Shown: positions 17,040-26,386, counted from the stretch's first letter. The stretch: 64,000 nt of DNA from Tamlana carrageenivorans (GCF_002893765.1 NZ_CP025938.1:1798001-1862000), one strand, 5' to 3'. Translations and numbers: made by a program. Notes: generated by a model not told the origin, from the letters alone.

Positions 17040-17489
17040 ATGAAGTATACTGAAGAAATTTCAAATAAATTAAACGAATTATTAATCAAGAATTTTGATG
17101 CCGAGAAAGGTTATCTCAATGCGGCATAAACCGTTGATAATCCTAAGCTTAAAATGTTTTTTAAAAGAAGAGCCATCGAACGTGGCGACTTTGCTAAAGC
17201 TTTAAGAATTGAGATTTTAAGATACGGTCAAATCCCTGAGGACGGCGGCAGCTTTAAAGCTGCCATGCACCGAAATTGGGCCATATTAAAAACCATGTTA
17301 GCGTCGGATGATGCTGAAGTGGTTTTAGAAGAAGCCATTCGTGGCGAAGAAGAAAGTTTAAAAGCCTACGATGATATTCTTAAAGATAGAAACCTGCCAC
17401 CAAGTATTGATGTGATGCTGAATAATCAGCGTCGAGCCATTCAAGCGGCAATAAATTCAGAAAAAGTTCACGAAGAATTAATCTCTTAA
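17040..17489 (+). pseudogene. DUF2383 paralogue with in-frame stop
   Basis: Reading from ATG 17040 gives MKYTEEISNKLNELLIKNFD and then AEKGYLNAA before a TAA at 17127-17129. The same frame continues TVDNPKLKMFFKRRAIERGD to 17489, ending EKVHEELIS. The whole reads as one 149-codon DUF2383 protein in which a single sense codon (perhaps GAA) became TAA. Downstream codons are undamaged, so the event is recent, a sequencing error, or a shorter product starts at the internal ATG 17154. It is a diverged paralogue of the gene at 13743. Confidence 0.75.
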
Positions 17490-17514
17490 TACAGATTAAT
17501 TAGTGGCTAATTTT

Positions 17515-17648
17515 GGGCTGCCTTAAAAGTTAAAAAATCGTTATGCTGTGTTTAAAACAGTGTCTCATGACATTCAAATGATTATGAGAATCTGAAACAC
17601 ATTCAGATTGACTTGAAATCGACTTTTAAGGCAGCCTCTTTTTTTTGT
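17515..17648. terminator. Branched long-stem terminator
   Basis: GGCTGCCTTAAAAGT (17516-17530) pairs perfectly with ACTTTTAAGGCAGCC (17622-17636), followed by a T run. The 91-base interior holds two further small hairpins (CTGT/ACAG and TCTGAA/TTCAGA). Located between the broken DUF2383 gene and dnaE. Confidence 0.7.
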
Positions 17649-17755
17649 TTACAACTTTTAGATAATCGGTTTTTAAAACTGTAAATTCTACGTATTTTTA
17701 TGAGCTAAGATTTATTTTTCTAATCACCTTATTTACAAACGCTTAAACTTCAAAA

Positions 17756-20700
17756 ATGTACTTAATTTTCGATACAGAAACCACAGGATTGCCTAAACGC
17801 TGGGACGCACCCATAACCGATGTAGATAATTGGCCAAGGTGTATTCAAATCGCATGGCAGTTGCATGACGAGATGGGACGCTGTATTGAGAGTCAGGATT
17901 ACTTGGTGAAACCCGATGGTTTTAATATTCCTTATGATGCCGAGAAAATTCACGGTATTTCTACCGAATTGGCCGAAGAGCAAGGCGTATCTTTAGCTGA
18001 GGTTTTAGAGAAATTTAATGAGGCCCTAGCAAAAACAAAATTTGTAGTCGGACAAAATGTGAAGTTCGATTTAAATATTATGGGCGCCGAATTTGTGCGT
18101 GAGGCTGTTGAAAATAACTTGCAAGAACTCCCTGTTTTAGATACTTGTACCGAGCATACGGCCGAACTTTGTAAAATCCCCGGTGGACGTTATGGGAAAT
18201 TTAAACTTCCAACCCTTACCGAATTACATGAGTTTCTTTTTAACGAACCCTTTGCTGAAGCGCATAACGCGACTGCCGATGTGGAAGCCACAACCCGCTG
18301 TTTTTTAGAGCTTATTCGTTTAGAAGAATACACAAAGGAGGCGCTAGACGTTCAGCCCGATTATTTCGAGAATTATAAAAAGGCCAATCCAGAGCCAATC
18401 CAGCTTATCGGATTAAAGCATATTAACCTTAAACGGGAGAGTGCTAAAATCCAGGAACGCATCAAAAAGGCGCAAAACGTTGATGTGTCTTCCGAAGAAA
18501 TCAAACAAAATATTTCTGAATTAGCCGATGTCGATTTTGTGCATCTGCATAATCACTCACAGTTTTCGGTATTACAATCAACCATGGGTGTGGCCGATAT
18601 TGTTTCGGCAGCAGCAAAATACAACATGCCTGCCGTGGCTTTAACCGATCATGCTAATATGATGGGGGCTTTTCACTTTGTGAATGCGGTAAACCGACAC
18701 AATAGTGGTGTTCAAGCCAAAATTAAAGAAGCCGAAGCTACGGGAGCAACCGTTACAGCCAAAGAAATTAAACCCATTATTGGTTGTGAATTTTTTGTTT
18801 GTGAAAATCATTTAGATAAAAAACGAAAAGACAATGGGTATCAAATTGTCTTACTCGCTAAAAATAAAAATGGCTATCATAACCTAGCCAAATTATCATC
18901 GCATGCCTTTGTAGATGGCTTTTATTATTTGCCTAGAATTGATAAAAAATTAATTCAGCAATATAAAGAAGATGTCATGGTGCTCACCGGAAACTTATAT
19001 GGTGAGGTGCCAAGTAAAGTGCTTAATGTAGGTGAAAACCAGGCAGAAGAAGCACTTTTGTGGTGGAAAGAAGAGTTTGGCGACGATTTGTACGTCGAAA
19101 TCATGCGCCACAATCAAGAGGATGAAAATCGTGTTAATCCCGTGCTTATAGAATTGGCGCGTAAACACGATATCAAATTAGTAGCTTCAAACAACACGTA
19201 TTACCAAGATAAAAAAGATGCTAATGCGCACGATATTTTACTTTGTGTAAAAGATGGTGAAAAGCAGGCCACACCAATTGGTCGCGGACGCGGATACCGA
19301 TTCGGATTGCCAAATCAGGAATACTATTTTAAGTCTTCCGAAGAAATGAAACAGCTTTTTAAGGATGTTCCTGAAGCGATTTCTAATGTACAGGAGGTTG
19401 CAGATAAGGTTGAGGCATACCAATTAGCACGTGATGTTTTATTACCAGCTTTTGACATTCCCGAGGAATTTAAGCATGAGGAAGATTTAGTTGATGGTGG
19501 TAAGCGTGGTGAAAATGCTTTTTTACGACATTTAACTTATGAAGGCGCTAAGAAACGTTACGGCGAACCCCTTTCGGAGGAAGTTATTGAACGTCTCGAT
19601 TTCGAGTTAAGCGTTATTGAAAATACCGGGTATCCGGGGTATTTCTTAATTGTTGAAGATTTTATTCGCGAGGCCAGAAATATGGATGTTTCGGTGGGGC
19701 CAGGACGTGGTTCGGCAGCAGGGTCGGTGGTAGCCTACTGCTTGTGGATTACCAATATTGACCCCATGAAGTACGATTTGCTTTTTGAGCGTTTCTTAAA
19801 TCCGGATCGTGTGAGCATGCCCGATATCGATATTGATTTCGATGATGAAGGTCGAAGCCGTGTAATGGATTATGTCATTGATAAATACGGCTCCAATCAG
19901 GTGGCACAAATTATCACTTACGGTACCATGGCTGCAAAATCGTCTATTCGAGATACGGCACGTGTACTGGATTTACCGCTTTTTGATGCCGATAGAATTG
20001 CCAAGTTGATTCCGAATATGTCTAAGCTGAATAAAATATTTGGTTTAGATGAAAAAGCATTGGCGTCTAAATTTAGAGCTGAAGAATTAGAAAAAGTAAA
20101 TGAGCTTTTAAATATTGCCGACGGAAGCGATTTACAAGCTGAAACTTTAAATCTAGCCCGAACTCTTGAAGGTTCGGTTAGAAATACGGGTATACATGCC
20201 TGTGGGGTGATTATCACACCAGACGATATTACCAAGTTCGTTCCTGTGTCTCTAGCTAAGGATTCCGATTTGTATGTCACCCAGTTTGATAACTCGGTGG
20301 TGGAAGATGCGGGACTGCTAAAAATGGATTTCTTGGGACTGAAAACCTTAACCCTTATTAAGGATACGGTTAAAATTGTAAAAGCCAAGCATGGTATTGA
20401 GCTCGATCCCGATAGTTTTCCTTTAGATGATGAGAAAACCTACGAATTGTTCCAACGTGGTGAAACAGTTGGGGTGTTCCAGTACGAATCCCCTGGTATG
20501 CAAAAACACCTTCGCGATTTAAAACCTACGGTTTTTGAAGATTTAATTGCCATGAATGCCTTGTATCGTCCGGGGCCTATGGAATATATTCCGAGTTTCG
20601 TTAGAAGAAAGCATGGCGATGAAGAGATTGAGTACGATTTACCAGCCATGGAAGAGTACCTCAAGGAAACTTATGGTATTACAGTATATCAAGAGCAGGT

Positions 20701-22141
20701 AATGCTTCTGTCTCAAAGTCTTGCAGGATTTACAAAGGGTGAGGCCGATGTACTGCGTAAGGCGATGGGTAAAAAGCAAATTGCGGTACTTGATAAAATG
20801 AAGCCTAAGTTTATCGAGCAAGCAAGCGCCAACGGTCATGATGCTAAAATTTTAGAGAAAGTTTGGAAAGACTGGGAAGCCTTTGCGAGTTATGCCTTCA
20901 ATAAATCGCACTCCACTTGTTATGCATGGATTGCTTACCAAACCGCTTATTGTAAAGCGCATTATCCTGCCGAATATATGGCGGCCGTGCTTTCTAATAA
21001 TATGAATGACATTAAGCAGGTCACGTTTTTCATGGACGAATGTAAGCGTATGAAGCTTGATGTACTAGGGCCCGATGTGAATGAGAGTTACTATAAGTTT
21101 TCGGTAAATAAAGATGGGGCCGTTCGTTTTGGAATGGGAGCCATTAAAGGTGTTGGTCATGGTGCCGTGATGACTATTGTTGATAATCGTAAAGATGGGC
21201 CATATAAATCCATATTCGATTTAGCAAAACGTATAGATTTAAGAGCTGCCAATAAAAAAGCTTTTGAAAACCTAGCGTTAGCTGGCGGCTTTGATAGTTT
21301 GGCCGATACCCATCGCGCACAGTTTTTTCATGATGATGGCGATGGTATTACTTTTTTAGAAAAAGCCATTAAATACGCTCAAAAGCATAAAGAAAATGAA
21401 AACTCGGCACAAGTAAGTCTGTTTGGCGAAGCTAGTGAGGTACAAATAGCCGAACCCGAAGTGCCGCCTTGCGAGTCGTGGGGTACCATGGAGAAGCTAA
21501 GTAAGGAGCGTGAAGTGGTAGGGGTTTATATTTCTGGCCATCCTTTAGATGATTTTAAAACCGAAATGAAAACCTTCTGTAACGCGCAGGTAGGTATGTT
21601 TAACGATTTAGAAAAATATGTAAACCGCGAGTTGGTTTTTGGTGGTGTGGTAACCGATGTGCAGCATCGTGTGAGCAAGCAAGGTAAAGGATGGGCTTTA
21701 TTTACTATTGAAGATTACTACGATAGTTTTGAGTTTAGAATTTTTGGCGAGGAGTATTTAAAGTTCAGACACTTTTTTATGCCTAATAATTTTGTGTTTG
21801 TAAAGGCTTTTATTCGTGAAGGTTGGGTGAATAAAGACACAGGGAAGAAAGGCGATCCGAGGTTGCAGTTTAACAGCTTTCAGTTGCTTCATGATGTCAT
21901 GGAGAATTACGCTAAGAAGCTTTCTATTCAGGTGGATATTAATGATCTTGACGATAAAAAGGTGATGGATTTAAAGGAGCTAATTCAAATGCACCCAGGA
22001 AATCAATCGCTTAATTTTGATGTTTACGATACTAAAGAAAAGGTGAAAATATCCATGCCTAGTAGAATGCAAAAAGTAAGAGTGAGTCAGGAGTTGATTT
22101 CCGAACTGGAATCTCGATTTATAAGGTTTAAATTAAACTAA
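17756..22141 (+). CDS. dnaE: DNA polymerase III alpha subunit with fused 3'-5' exonuclease
   Basis: 1461 residues, about 300 more than E. coli DnaE. Residues 1-200 form a DnaQ-like DEDD exonuclease (FDTETTGLP; VGQNVKFDLNIM; AHNATADVEATTRCF). A PHP domain starts near 260 (VHLHNHSQFSVLQSTMGVAD; ALTDHANMMGAFHF). The polymerase core has GPGRGSAAGSVVAYCL and the catalytic PDIDIDFDDEGR near residue 690. Thumb/finger motifs include FNKSHSTCYAWIAYQ, and an OB domain lies near residue 1290 (GGVVTDVQHRVSKQGKGWAL). The replicative polymerase thus carries its own proofreading module. Monocistronic, bounded by hairpins on both sides. Confidence 0.97.
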   Translation: MYLIFDTETTGLPKRWDAPITDVDNWPRCIQIAWQLHDEMGRCIESQDYLVKPDGFNIPYDAEKIHGISTELAEEQGVSLAEVLEKFNEALAKTKFVVGQNVKFDLNIMGAEFVREAVENNLQELPVLDTCTEHTAELCKIPGGRYGKFKLPTLTELHEFLFNEPFAEAHNATADVEATTRCFLELIRLEEYTKEALDVQPDYFENYKKANPEPIQLIGLKHINLKRESAKIQERIKKAQNVDVSSEEIKQNISELADVDFVHLHNHSQFSVLQSTMGVADIVSAAAKYNMPAVALTDHANMMGAFHFVNAVNRHNSGVQAKIKEAEATGATVTAKEIKPIIGCEFFVCENHLDKKRKDNGYQIVLLAKNKNGYHNLAKLSSHAFVDGFYYLPRIDKKLIQQYKEDVMVLTGNLYGEVPSKVLNVGENQAEEALLWWKEEFGDDLYVEIMRHNQEDENRVNPVLIELARKHDIKLVASNNTYYQDKKDANAHDILLCVKDGEKQATPIGRGRGYRFGLPNQEYYFKSSEEMKQLFKDVPEAISNVQEVADKVEAYQLARDVLLPAFDIPEEFKHEEDLVDGGKRGENAFLRHLTYEGAKKRYGEPLSEEVIERLDFELSVIENTGYPGYFLIVEDFIREARNMDVSVGPGRGSAAGSVVAYCLWITNIDPMKYDLLFERFLNPDRVSMPDIDIDFDDEGRSRVMDYVIDKYGSNQVAQIITYGTMAAKSSIRDTARVLDLPLFDADRIAKLIPNMSKLNKIFGLDEKALASKFRAEELEKVNELLNIADGSDLQAETLNLARTLEGSVRNTGIHACGVIITPDDITKFVPVSLAKDSDLYVTQFDNSVVEDAGLLKMDFLGLKTLTLIKDTVKIVKAKHGIELDPDSFPLDDEKTYELFQRGETVGVFQYESPGMQKHLRDLKPTVFEDLIAMNALYRPGPMEYIPSFVRRKHGDEEIEYDLPAMEEYLKETYGITVYQEQVMLLSQSLAGFTKGEADVLRKAMGKKQIAVLDKMKPKFIEQASANGHDAKILEKVWKDWEAFASYAFNKSHSTCYAWIAYQTAYCKAHYPAEYMAAVLSNNMNDIKQVTFFMDECKRMKLDVLGPDVNESYYKFSVNKDGAVRFGMGAIKGVGHGAVMTIVDNRKDGPYKSIFDLAKRIDLRAANKKAFENLALAGGFDSLADTHRAQFFHDDGDGITFLEKAIKYAQKHKENENSAQVSLFGEASEVQIAEPEVPPCESWGTMEKLSKEREVVGVYISGHPLDDFKTEMKTFCNAQVGMFNDLEKYVNRELVFGGVVTDVQHRVSKQGKGWALFTIEDYYDSFEFRIFGEEYLKFRHFFMPNNFVFVKAFIREGWVNKDTGKKGDPRLQFNSFQLLHDVMENYAKKLSIQVDINDLDDKKVMDLKELIQMHPGNQSLNFDVYDTKEKVKISMPSRMQKVRVSQELISELESRFIRFKLN

Positions 22142-22142
22142 T

Positions 22143-22160
22143 TCCTGCGGAGGCAGGAAT
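22143..22160. terminator. Hairpin directly after dnaE
   Basis: TTCCTGC and GCAGGAA form a 7-bp stem just past the dnaE stop codon. There is no long T run, so termination is plausible but weak. Confidence 0.4.
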
Positions 22161-22298
22161 CTCATATCATGAATATGAAAAAGATATTTCGTAGTTGAAT
22201 TATTGCTTACTAAGTTGTGTTGATGATGTGGTTTTAATATGTTTGATATAACTTAGTTGTGGTGCATTGCAAGAACTAGATATTTAGAATTTTAAAAC

Positions 22299-22868
22299 AT
22301 GAATGACAATTATTACAAGACTAAAGAATCCGTTGAAGAATATATCAAATTAGCTAAAGATGTTGATGGTAGGCAACTGATTGAGAAGTTAAATGATTAC
22401 TTGCCATCAAATTCATTGTTGCTTGAGATTGGTTCTGGACCTGGAACTGATTTTCAAATATTGAAGAAAGATTATAGAGTTGTTGGTTCCGATTATTCAA
22501 CGGAATTTCTGAATCGATTAATTAGCCTTAACGTAAAAGACGAATTTTTAAATTTAGATGCTGTAACACTAAGAACGGATAAGAAATTTGATGGAATATA
22601 TTCAAATAAAGTCCTACAACATTTAATAGACGAAGAATTAAAGAAATCTATTCTAAGACAAGTTGATTTATTGAATTCTAATGGAATAATTTGCCATTCA
22701 TTTTGGAAAGGTGAAGGAGATGAATTATTCAAAGGATTACTTGTTAATTACCAAACAGATGAAAGCTTAAGAATTTTGTTTGAGAACTATTTTGAAATTT
22801 TGCTGCTTGAAGAATATAATGAGTTTGAAGACGGAGATTCATTATTATTAATTGGAAAGAAAAAATAA
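22299..22868 (+). CDS. Class I SAM-dependent methyltransferase, small
   Basis: 189 residues. Motif I is LLEIGSGPGTDFQIL, followed by YRVVGSDYSTEFLNRL (acidic ribose-binding Asp in GSD) and KFDGIYSNKVLQHL at the motif IV/post position, the Methyltransf_11/25 layout. The substrate cannot be told. Base composition is more AT-rich than dnaE, and it sits as a lone gene between dnaE and a recent tandem duplication, so it may be acquired. Confidence 0.75.
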   Translation: MNDNYYKTKESVEEYIKLAKDVDGRQLIEKLNDYLPSNSLLLEIGSGPGTDFQILKKDYRVVGSDYSTEFLNRLISLNVKDEFLNLDAVTLRTDKKFDGIYSNKVLQHLIDEELKKSILRQVDLLNSNGIICHSFWKGEGDELFKGLLVNYQTDESLRILFENYFEILLLEEYNEFEDGDSLLLIGKKK

Positions 22869-22871
22869 CGA

Positions 22872-24004
22872 CCCCGCTCCCGCCAGTTTGCAACTGGTGG
22901 CCATAATAAAAATCAAAACCAAGGTTTTATATAGCTATGGTTTTTTACTGCCTTTTTATGGTGAATAGAAATTATAAAGTCCAAAACATTCCTAGGCTAT
23001 TATATTTTTGAGTCTTTTGGAATGGTTTATGGGTTAGATGTATTACAAGGTCAGTTTATTTTAATGTCTTTTGTGACGTATAAATTATTGGGTAAAAACC
23101 ACCAGTTTGCAAACTGGCGGTAGCGGTGTTTTTTTGACACAGATTGCACTGATTTTCGTAAATTATTTTGTTAGTAGGGAAGGTTCTCGACTCCGCTCGA
23201 ACACCAGTTTTATGGGCGTTTATACACGGTCTTCGAGCGGAGTCGAGAAGTTTTCTTGGTTCTAATGACGCATCGAATTAACTGAAACGAAACGCCGCGC
23301 AAAGGATAGCAGCGGCATCCTTTTTTGTATTTAAAGAGCTCGTTTTTAAATGAGTCTGGTGTTTGATTGTTAGTGCTTCCTCTAAAAAGGAACGGTTTTT
23401 AAACAAAAAAGATACAGCGGATAGCCTGGTTTATGCGCCCGCTCCCGCCAGTTTGCAACTGGTGGCCATAATAAAAATCAAAACCAAGGTTTTATATAGC
23501 TATGGTTTTTTACTGCCTTTTTATGGTGAATAGAAATTATAAAGTCCAAAACATTCCTAGGCTATTATATTTTTGAGTCTTTTGGAATGGTTTATGGGTT
23601 AGATGTATTACAAGGTCAGTTTATTTTAATGTCTTTTGTGACGTATAAATTATTGGGTAAAAACCACCAGTTTGCAAACTGGCGGTAGCGGTGTTTTTTT
23701 GACACAGATTGCACTGATTTTCGTAAATTATTTTGTTAGTAGGGAAGGTTCTCGACTCCGCTCGAACACCAGTTTTATGGGCGTTTATACACGGTCTTCG
23801 AGCGGAGTCGAGAAGTTTTTTTGGTTCTAACGACGCATCGAATTAACTGAAACGAAACGCCGCGCAAAGGATAGCAGCGGCATCCTTTTTTGTATTTAAA
23901 GAGCTCGTTTTTAAATGAGTCTGGTGTTTGATTGTTAGTGCTTCCTCTAAAAAGGATACGGTTTTTAAACAAAAAAGATACAGCGGATAGCCTGGTTTAT
24001 GCGC
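22872..24004. repeat. 566-bp tandem duplication
   Basis: Bases 22872-23437 recur as 23438-24004 with about three differences (CTTGG versus TTTGG near 23254/23820; T versus C in CTAATGACG versus CTAACGACG; one inserted T in AAAGGATACGG). Each unit contains two CCAGTT/AACTGG palindromes, a 17-bp inverted repeat (TTCTCGACTCCGCTCGA and complement) separated by about 32 bases, and one copy of the structured element. No credible coding frame fills it. It accounts for most of the 1.27-kb gene-free gap before trxA. Confidence 0.9.
23291..23440 (+). ncRNA. Structured intergenic element, copy 2
   Basis: Outer stem GCGCA (23297-23301) with TGCGC (23434-23438). Second stem AGG with CCT. Inner stem TTTTTTG/CAAAAAA. 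Conserved strands GATAGCAGCGG and GATACAGCGGATAG. Compared with copy 1 the outer and second stems differ in sequence but keep pairing. Confidence 0.55.
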
Positions 24005-24006
24005 CC
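23855..24006 (+). ncRNA. Structured intergenic element, copy 3
   Basis: Identical in plan to copy 2 because it lies in the second unit of the tandem duplication. Outer stem 23862-23866 with 24000-24004. It ends about 80 bases before the trxA promoter. Confidence 0.55.
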
Positions 24007-24087
24007 AAAATCTTATAGATAGTAGGAATTGATAACGCTATAGGGAAAACAAATTGTAAGATTGTAAGCTTTCGAGTTTTTTTTGAC

Positions 24088-24095
24088 TAATTTTG
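24088..24095 (+). promoter_or_regulatory. -7 element of trxA
   Basis: TAATTTTG matches TAnnTTTG, with TTG near 24062 as a possible -33. The leader to ATG 24136 would be about 35 bases. Confidence 0.45.
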
Positions 24096-24135
24096 TGCTT
24101 TAACATTGAAGTAAAATAGATAAAATATAAATATT

Positions 24136-24453
24136 ATGGCATTAGAGATTACAGATGCGACGTTTGAAGAAACGGTTTTAAAAAGTGATAAACCAGTTTT
24201 AGTTGATTTTTGGGCTGCATGGTGTGGACCTTGTAGAATGGTAGGACCAATTATCGAGCAAATTAGTGAAGAATACGACGGTAAAGCTGTTGTAGGAAAG
24301 CTAGATGTAGATGCTAACCAGGAATTTGCAGCCAAATATGGTGTTCGTAATATTCCAACAGTATTAGTTTTTCAAAACGGAGAAGTTGTTGGAAGACAAG
24401 TTGGTGTAGCGCCTAAAACGGCATATACTGAAGCTATCGACGCGCTTCTATAG
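24136..24453 (+). CDS. trxA: Thioredoxin
   Basis: 105 residues, the classical size. The active site WCGPC lies in DFWAAWCGPCRMVGP, the cis-Pro loop in VRNIPTVLVFQNGE, and GKLDVDANQEFAAKYGV lies between. No signal peptide, so it is a cytosolic disulfide reductase. It has its own promoter and is followed by a clear terminator, so it is monocistronic. Confidence 0.97.
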   Translation: MALEITDATFEETVLKSDKPVLVDFWAAWCGPCRMVGPIIEQISEEYDGKAVVGKLDVDANQEFAAKYGVRNIPTVLVFQNGEVVGRQVGVAPKTAYTEAIDALL

Positions 24454-24487
24454 TTTATAAGTCTATATTAATAAAAGAAAAGAGAAA

Positions 24488-24518
24488 AGGTTTGCCGTAA
24501 TGGTAAACCTTTTTTTAT
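24488..24518 (+). terminator. Terminator of trxA
   Basis: AGGTTTGCC and GGTAAACCT pair (one G-U) around GTAAT, followed by seven T. Confidence 0.88.
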
Positions 24519-24542
24519 TTTTAGAACAAAATTAAAATCAAA

Positions 24543-25085
24543 ATGAGCGATAAAATAAAAGTACAAGATGCTATTGATAGCAAATTTATAGAACAACGTA
24601 AAGTGTTTTTATGGGGACAAGTTGATGATAAATCGGCAAAACATGTGATTGATCGATTGATGTATTTAGATAGTTTAGGAACTGAAGATATTGAGCTGTA
24701 TATTAACAGTCCTGGTGGTTATGTGACTTCGGGTTTCGCTATTTACGATTGCATTAAGGCGTTAAATAGTGAGGTGTCTACCATATGTACGGGGTTTGCT
24801 GCGTCGATGGGTTCTATTATTTTATCGGCAGGAGCAAAAGGGAAACGTTTTATTCAGCCTCATGCTCGTGTGATGATTCATCAGCCTAGTGGAGGTGCTC
24901 GTGGTCAGGCCAGTGATATTGAAATTACGGCTAAAGAAATTATTATCACTAAGGAGTTAAGTGCTAAAATTTTAGCAGACAATTGTGGTCAAGATTACGA
25001 GAAAGTCATGAAAGACTTTAATCGCGACCACTGGATGAGTGCCGAAGAATCGGTGGCTTATGGCATCGTTGATGGGGTGAAGTAA
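24543..25085 (+). CDS. ClpP-family serine protease
   Basis: 180 residues with the ClpP fold signatures: YINSPGGYVTSGFAIYD, catalytic Ser in GFAASMGSIILSAG, catalytic His in RVMIHQPSGGARGQASD, and a likely Asp in NRDHWMSAEESVAYGIVDGV. The N-terminus is shorter than in canonical ClpP and lacks the usual IPYV...ERIIFLG opening (here FIEQRKVFLWGQVDD). It is therefore probably a second, accessory ClpP paralogue rather than the clpP next to clpX. It would form a barrel peptidase, possibly with another ClpP and an AAA+ partner. Confidence 0.85.
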   Translation: MSDKIKVQDAIDSKFIEQRKVFLWGQVDDKSAKHVIDRLMYLDSLGTEDIELYINSPGGYVTSGFAIYDCIKALNSEVSTICTGFAASMGSIILSAGAKGKRFIQPHARVMIHQPSGGARGQASDIEITAKEIIITKELSAKILADNCGQDYEKVMKDFNRDHWMSAEESVAYGIVDGVK

Positions 25086-25089
25086 AGTC

Positions 25090-25236
25090 AGGCCCCCTAA
25101 CCCCAAAAGGGGAACTTTTACTCATTCCTAATAAAATATTGAGAATATCAGATTAAATTATAGAACTAAAATTTAATACACCGATTCCCATTTGAGTGTT
25201 CCTCCCCTTCGGGGAGGCTAGGTGGGGCTCTTTCAT
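25090..25236. repeat. CCCC/GGGG hairpins between clpP-like and DUF58 genes
   Basis: Two dispersed-repeat hairpins: CCCCTAACCCCAAAAGGGG near 25093-25111 and CCTCCCC/GGGGAGG near 25201-25217. The second overlaps a false in-frame 5' extension of the DUF58 gene. Confidence 0.6.
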
Positions 25237-25237
25237 T

Positions 25238-26164
25238 ATGCTACAAAACGAACTTAACAAAGCGGAAGGTTTTAAAAACCTCGAACTTCTTGCAAAACAA
25301 GTGGTCGAGGGCTTTATTGCGGGTATGCATAAGAGTCCGTTTCATGGCTTTTCGGCAGAATTTGCCGAACATAAAATTTACAATCAAGGCGAAAGTACCC
25401 GTCATATCGATTGGAAGTTGTTTGCAAAAACCGAAAAACTATACACGAAGCGCTACGACGATGAAACCAACTTGCGTTGCCATATGATTATAGATAATAG
25501 CAGTTCGATGCATTATCCTAAAAGGCAGACTTTCTGCATAGATCATTTGAATAAAATAGGATTTTCGGTGTTAGCAGCTGCTGCGCTGATGCACATATTA
25601 AAGAAGCAACGTGATGCTGTAGGATTGAGTGTGTATAGCGATCAGTACGATTATTACGCACCAGAAAAGGGGAGTGAGCGACACCATCAAATGTTATTAA
25701 GTGCTTTGAGTGAGGTGGCTATTTCCAATTCGGAAAAGAAACAAACGGATACCTATAAGTATTTGCATGAAATCGCAGAGAAAATCCATAAACGCTCCAT
25801 GATTTTTTTGTTTACGGATATGTTTCAAGCTTCGGAAGATGATTCTAAAATGTTTGAAGCCTTACGTCATTTAAAATATAACAAGCATGAAGTGGTGTTA
25901 TTTCATGTTATGGATAAAAAGAAGGAGTTGGAATTTAATTTTAGCAATACACCAAAACGGTTTGTAGATGTTGAAACGGGGGAATATATTAACTTATATG
26001 CCGATGCCGTTAAGGAAAGTTATCGGGATACCGTAAAAAAGTATTTTACTAACTTACGTTTGAAATGCGGACAGTATAAAATAAAGTATGTGGAGGCCGA
26101 TATTAACGCCGATTTTAATCAGATACTAACAACGTATTTAATCGAGCGTCAAAAATTCACTTAA
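25238..26164 (+). CDS. DUF58 domain protein
   Basis: 308 residues. The DUF58 core is visible: PFHGFSAEFAEHKIYNQGES then RHIDWKLFAKTEKLYTKRYD, and a von Willebrand A-like MIDAS start at HMIIDNSSSMHYP (DxSxS). Such proteins usually work with a MoxR-type AAA+ ATPase in aerotolerance-like operons, but no moxR or BatA gene is adjacent here. The start is ATG 25238: the ORF is open 14 codons further, but those lie in the CCTCCCC repeat. Confidence 0.85.
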   Translation: MLQNELNKAEGFKNLELLAKQVVEGFIAGMHKSPFHGFSAEFAEHKIYNQGESTRHIDWKLFAKTEKLYTKRYDDETNLRCHMIIDNSSSMHYPKRQTFCIDHLNKIGFSVLAAAALMHILKKQRDAVGLSVYSDQYDYYAPEKGSERHHQMLLSALSEVAISNSEKKQTDTYKYLHEIAEKIHKRSMIFLFTDMFQASEDDSKMFEALRHLKYNKHEVVLFHVMDKKKELEFNFSNTPKRFVDVETGEYINLYADAVKESYRDTVKKYFTNLRLKCGQYKIKYVEADINADFNQILTTYLIERQKFT

Positions 26165-26263
26165 AAGGGCTTTTTTTATTAAATAAAATATATTTATTAA
26201 ATAGTTGATTTTCAGGGGCTATTAAAATAAATGAAAATTTTTATAAAAAAAACTCAAAAAACG

Positions 26264-26294
26264 TTTGTGAAATTTAAAAAGGCGTGTATCTTTG
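26264..26294 (+). promoter_or_regulatory. Promoter of tRNA-Asp
   Basis: TTTG at 26264-26267 and TATCTTTG at 26287-26294, 19 bp apart, match the Bacteroidota consensus very well. Confidence 0.75.
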
Positions 26295-26312
26295 CACTCG
26301 CAATAAAGCAAC

Positions 26313-26386
26313 GGTCTGGTAGTTCAGTTGGTTAGAATGTCGCCCTGTCACGGCGAAGGTCGCGGGTTCGAGTCCCGTCCAGACCG
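26313..26386 (+). tRNA. tRNA-Asp (anticodon GTC)
   Basis: The acceptor stem GGTCTGG pairs with CCAGACC and is followed by discriminator G. The D-loop has AGTTCAGTTGGTTAGAA, the anticodon stem CGCC/GGCG holds loop CTGTCAC with anticodon GTC, and the T-arm has GGTTCGAGTCC. CCA is not encoded. 74 bases. Confidence 0.97.

Noticed and set aside
23775..23972. 65-residue minus-strand ORF in the duplicated repeat
   Set aside because: It lies across repeat hairpins and the structured element, with no family resemblance and no promoter.
22872..24004. CRISPR array
   Set aside because: Only two units of 566 bp, adjacent and without spacers; no cas genes in the window.
25196..25237. In-frame 5' extension of the DUF58 gene
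   Set aside because: It lies in a CCTCCCC/GGGGAGG dispersed hairpin; the family starts near MLQNELNKAEG at 25238.
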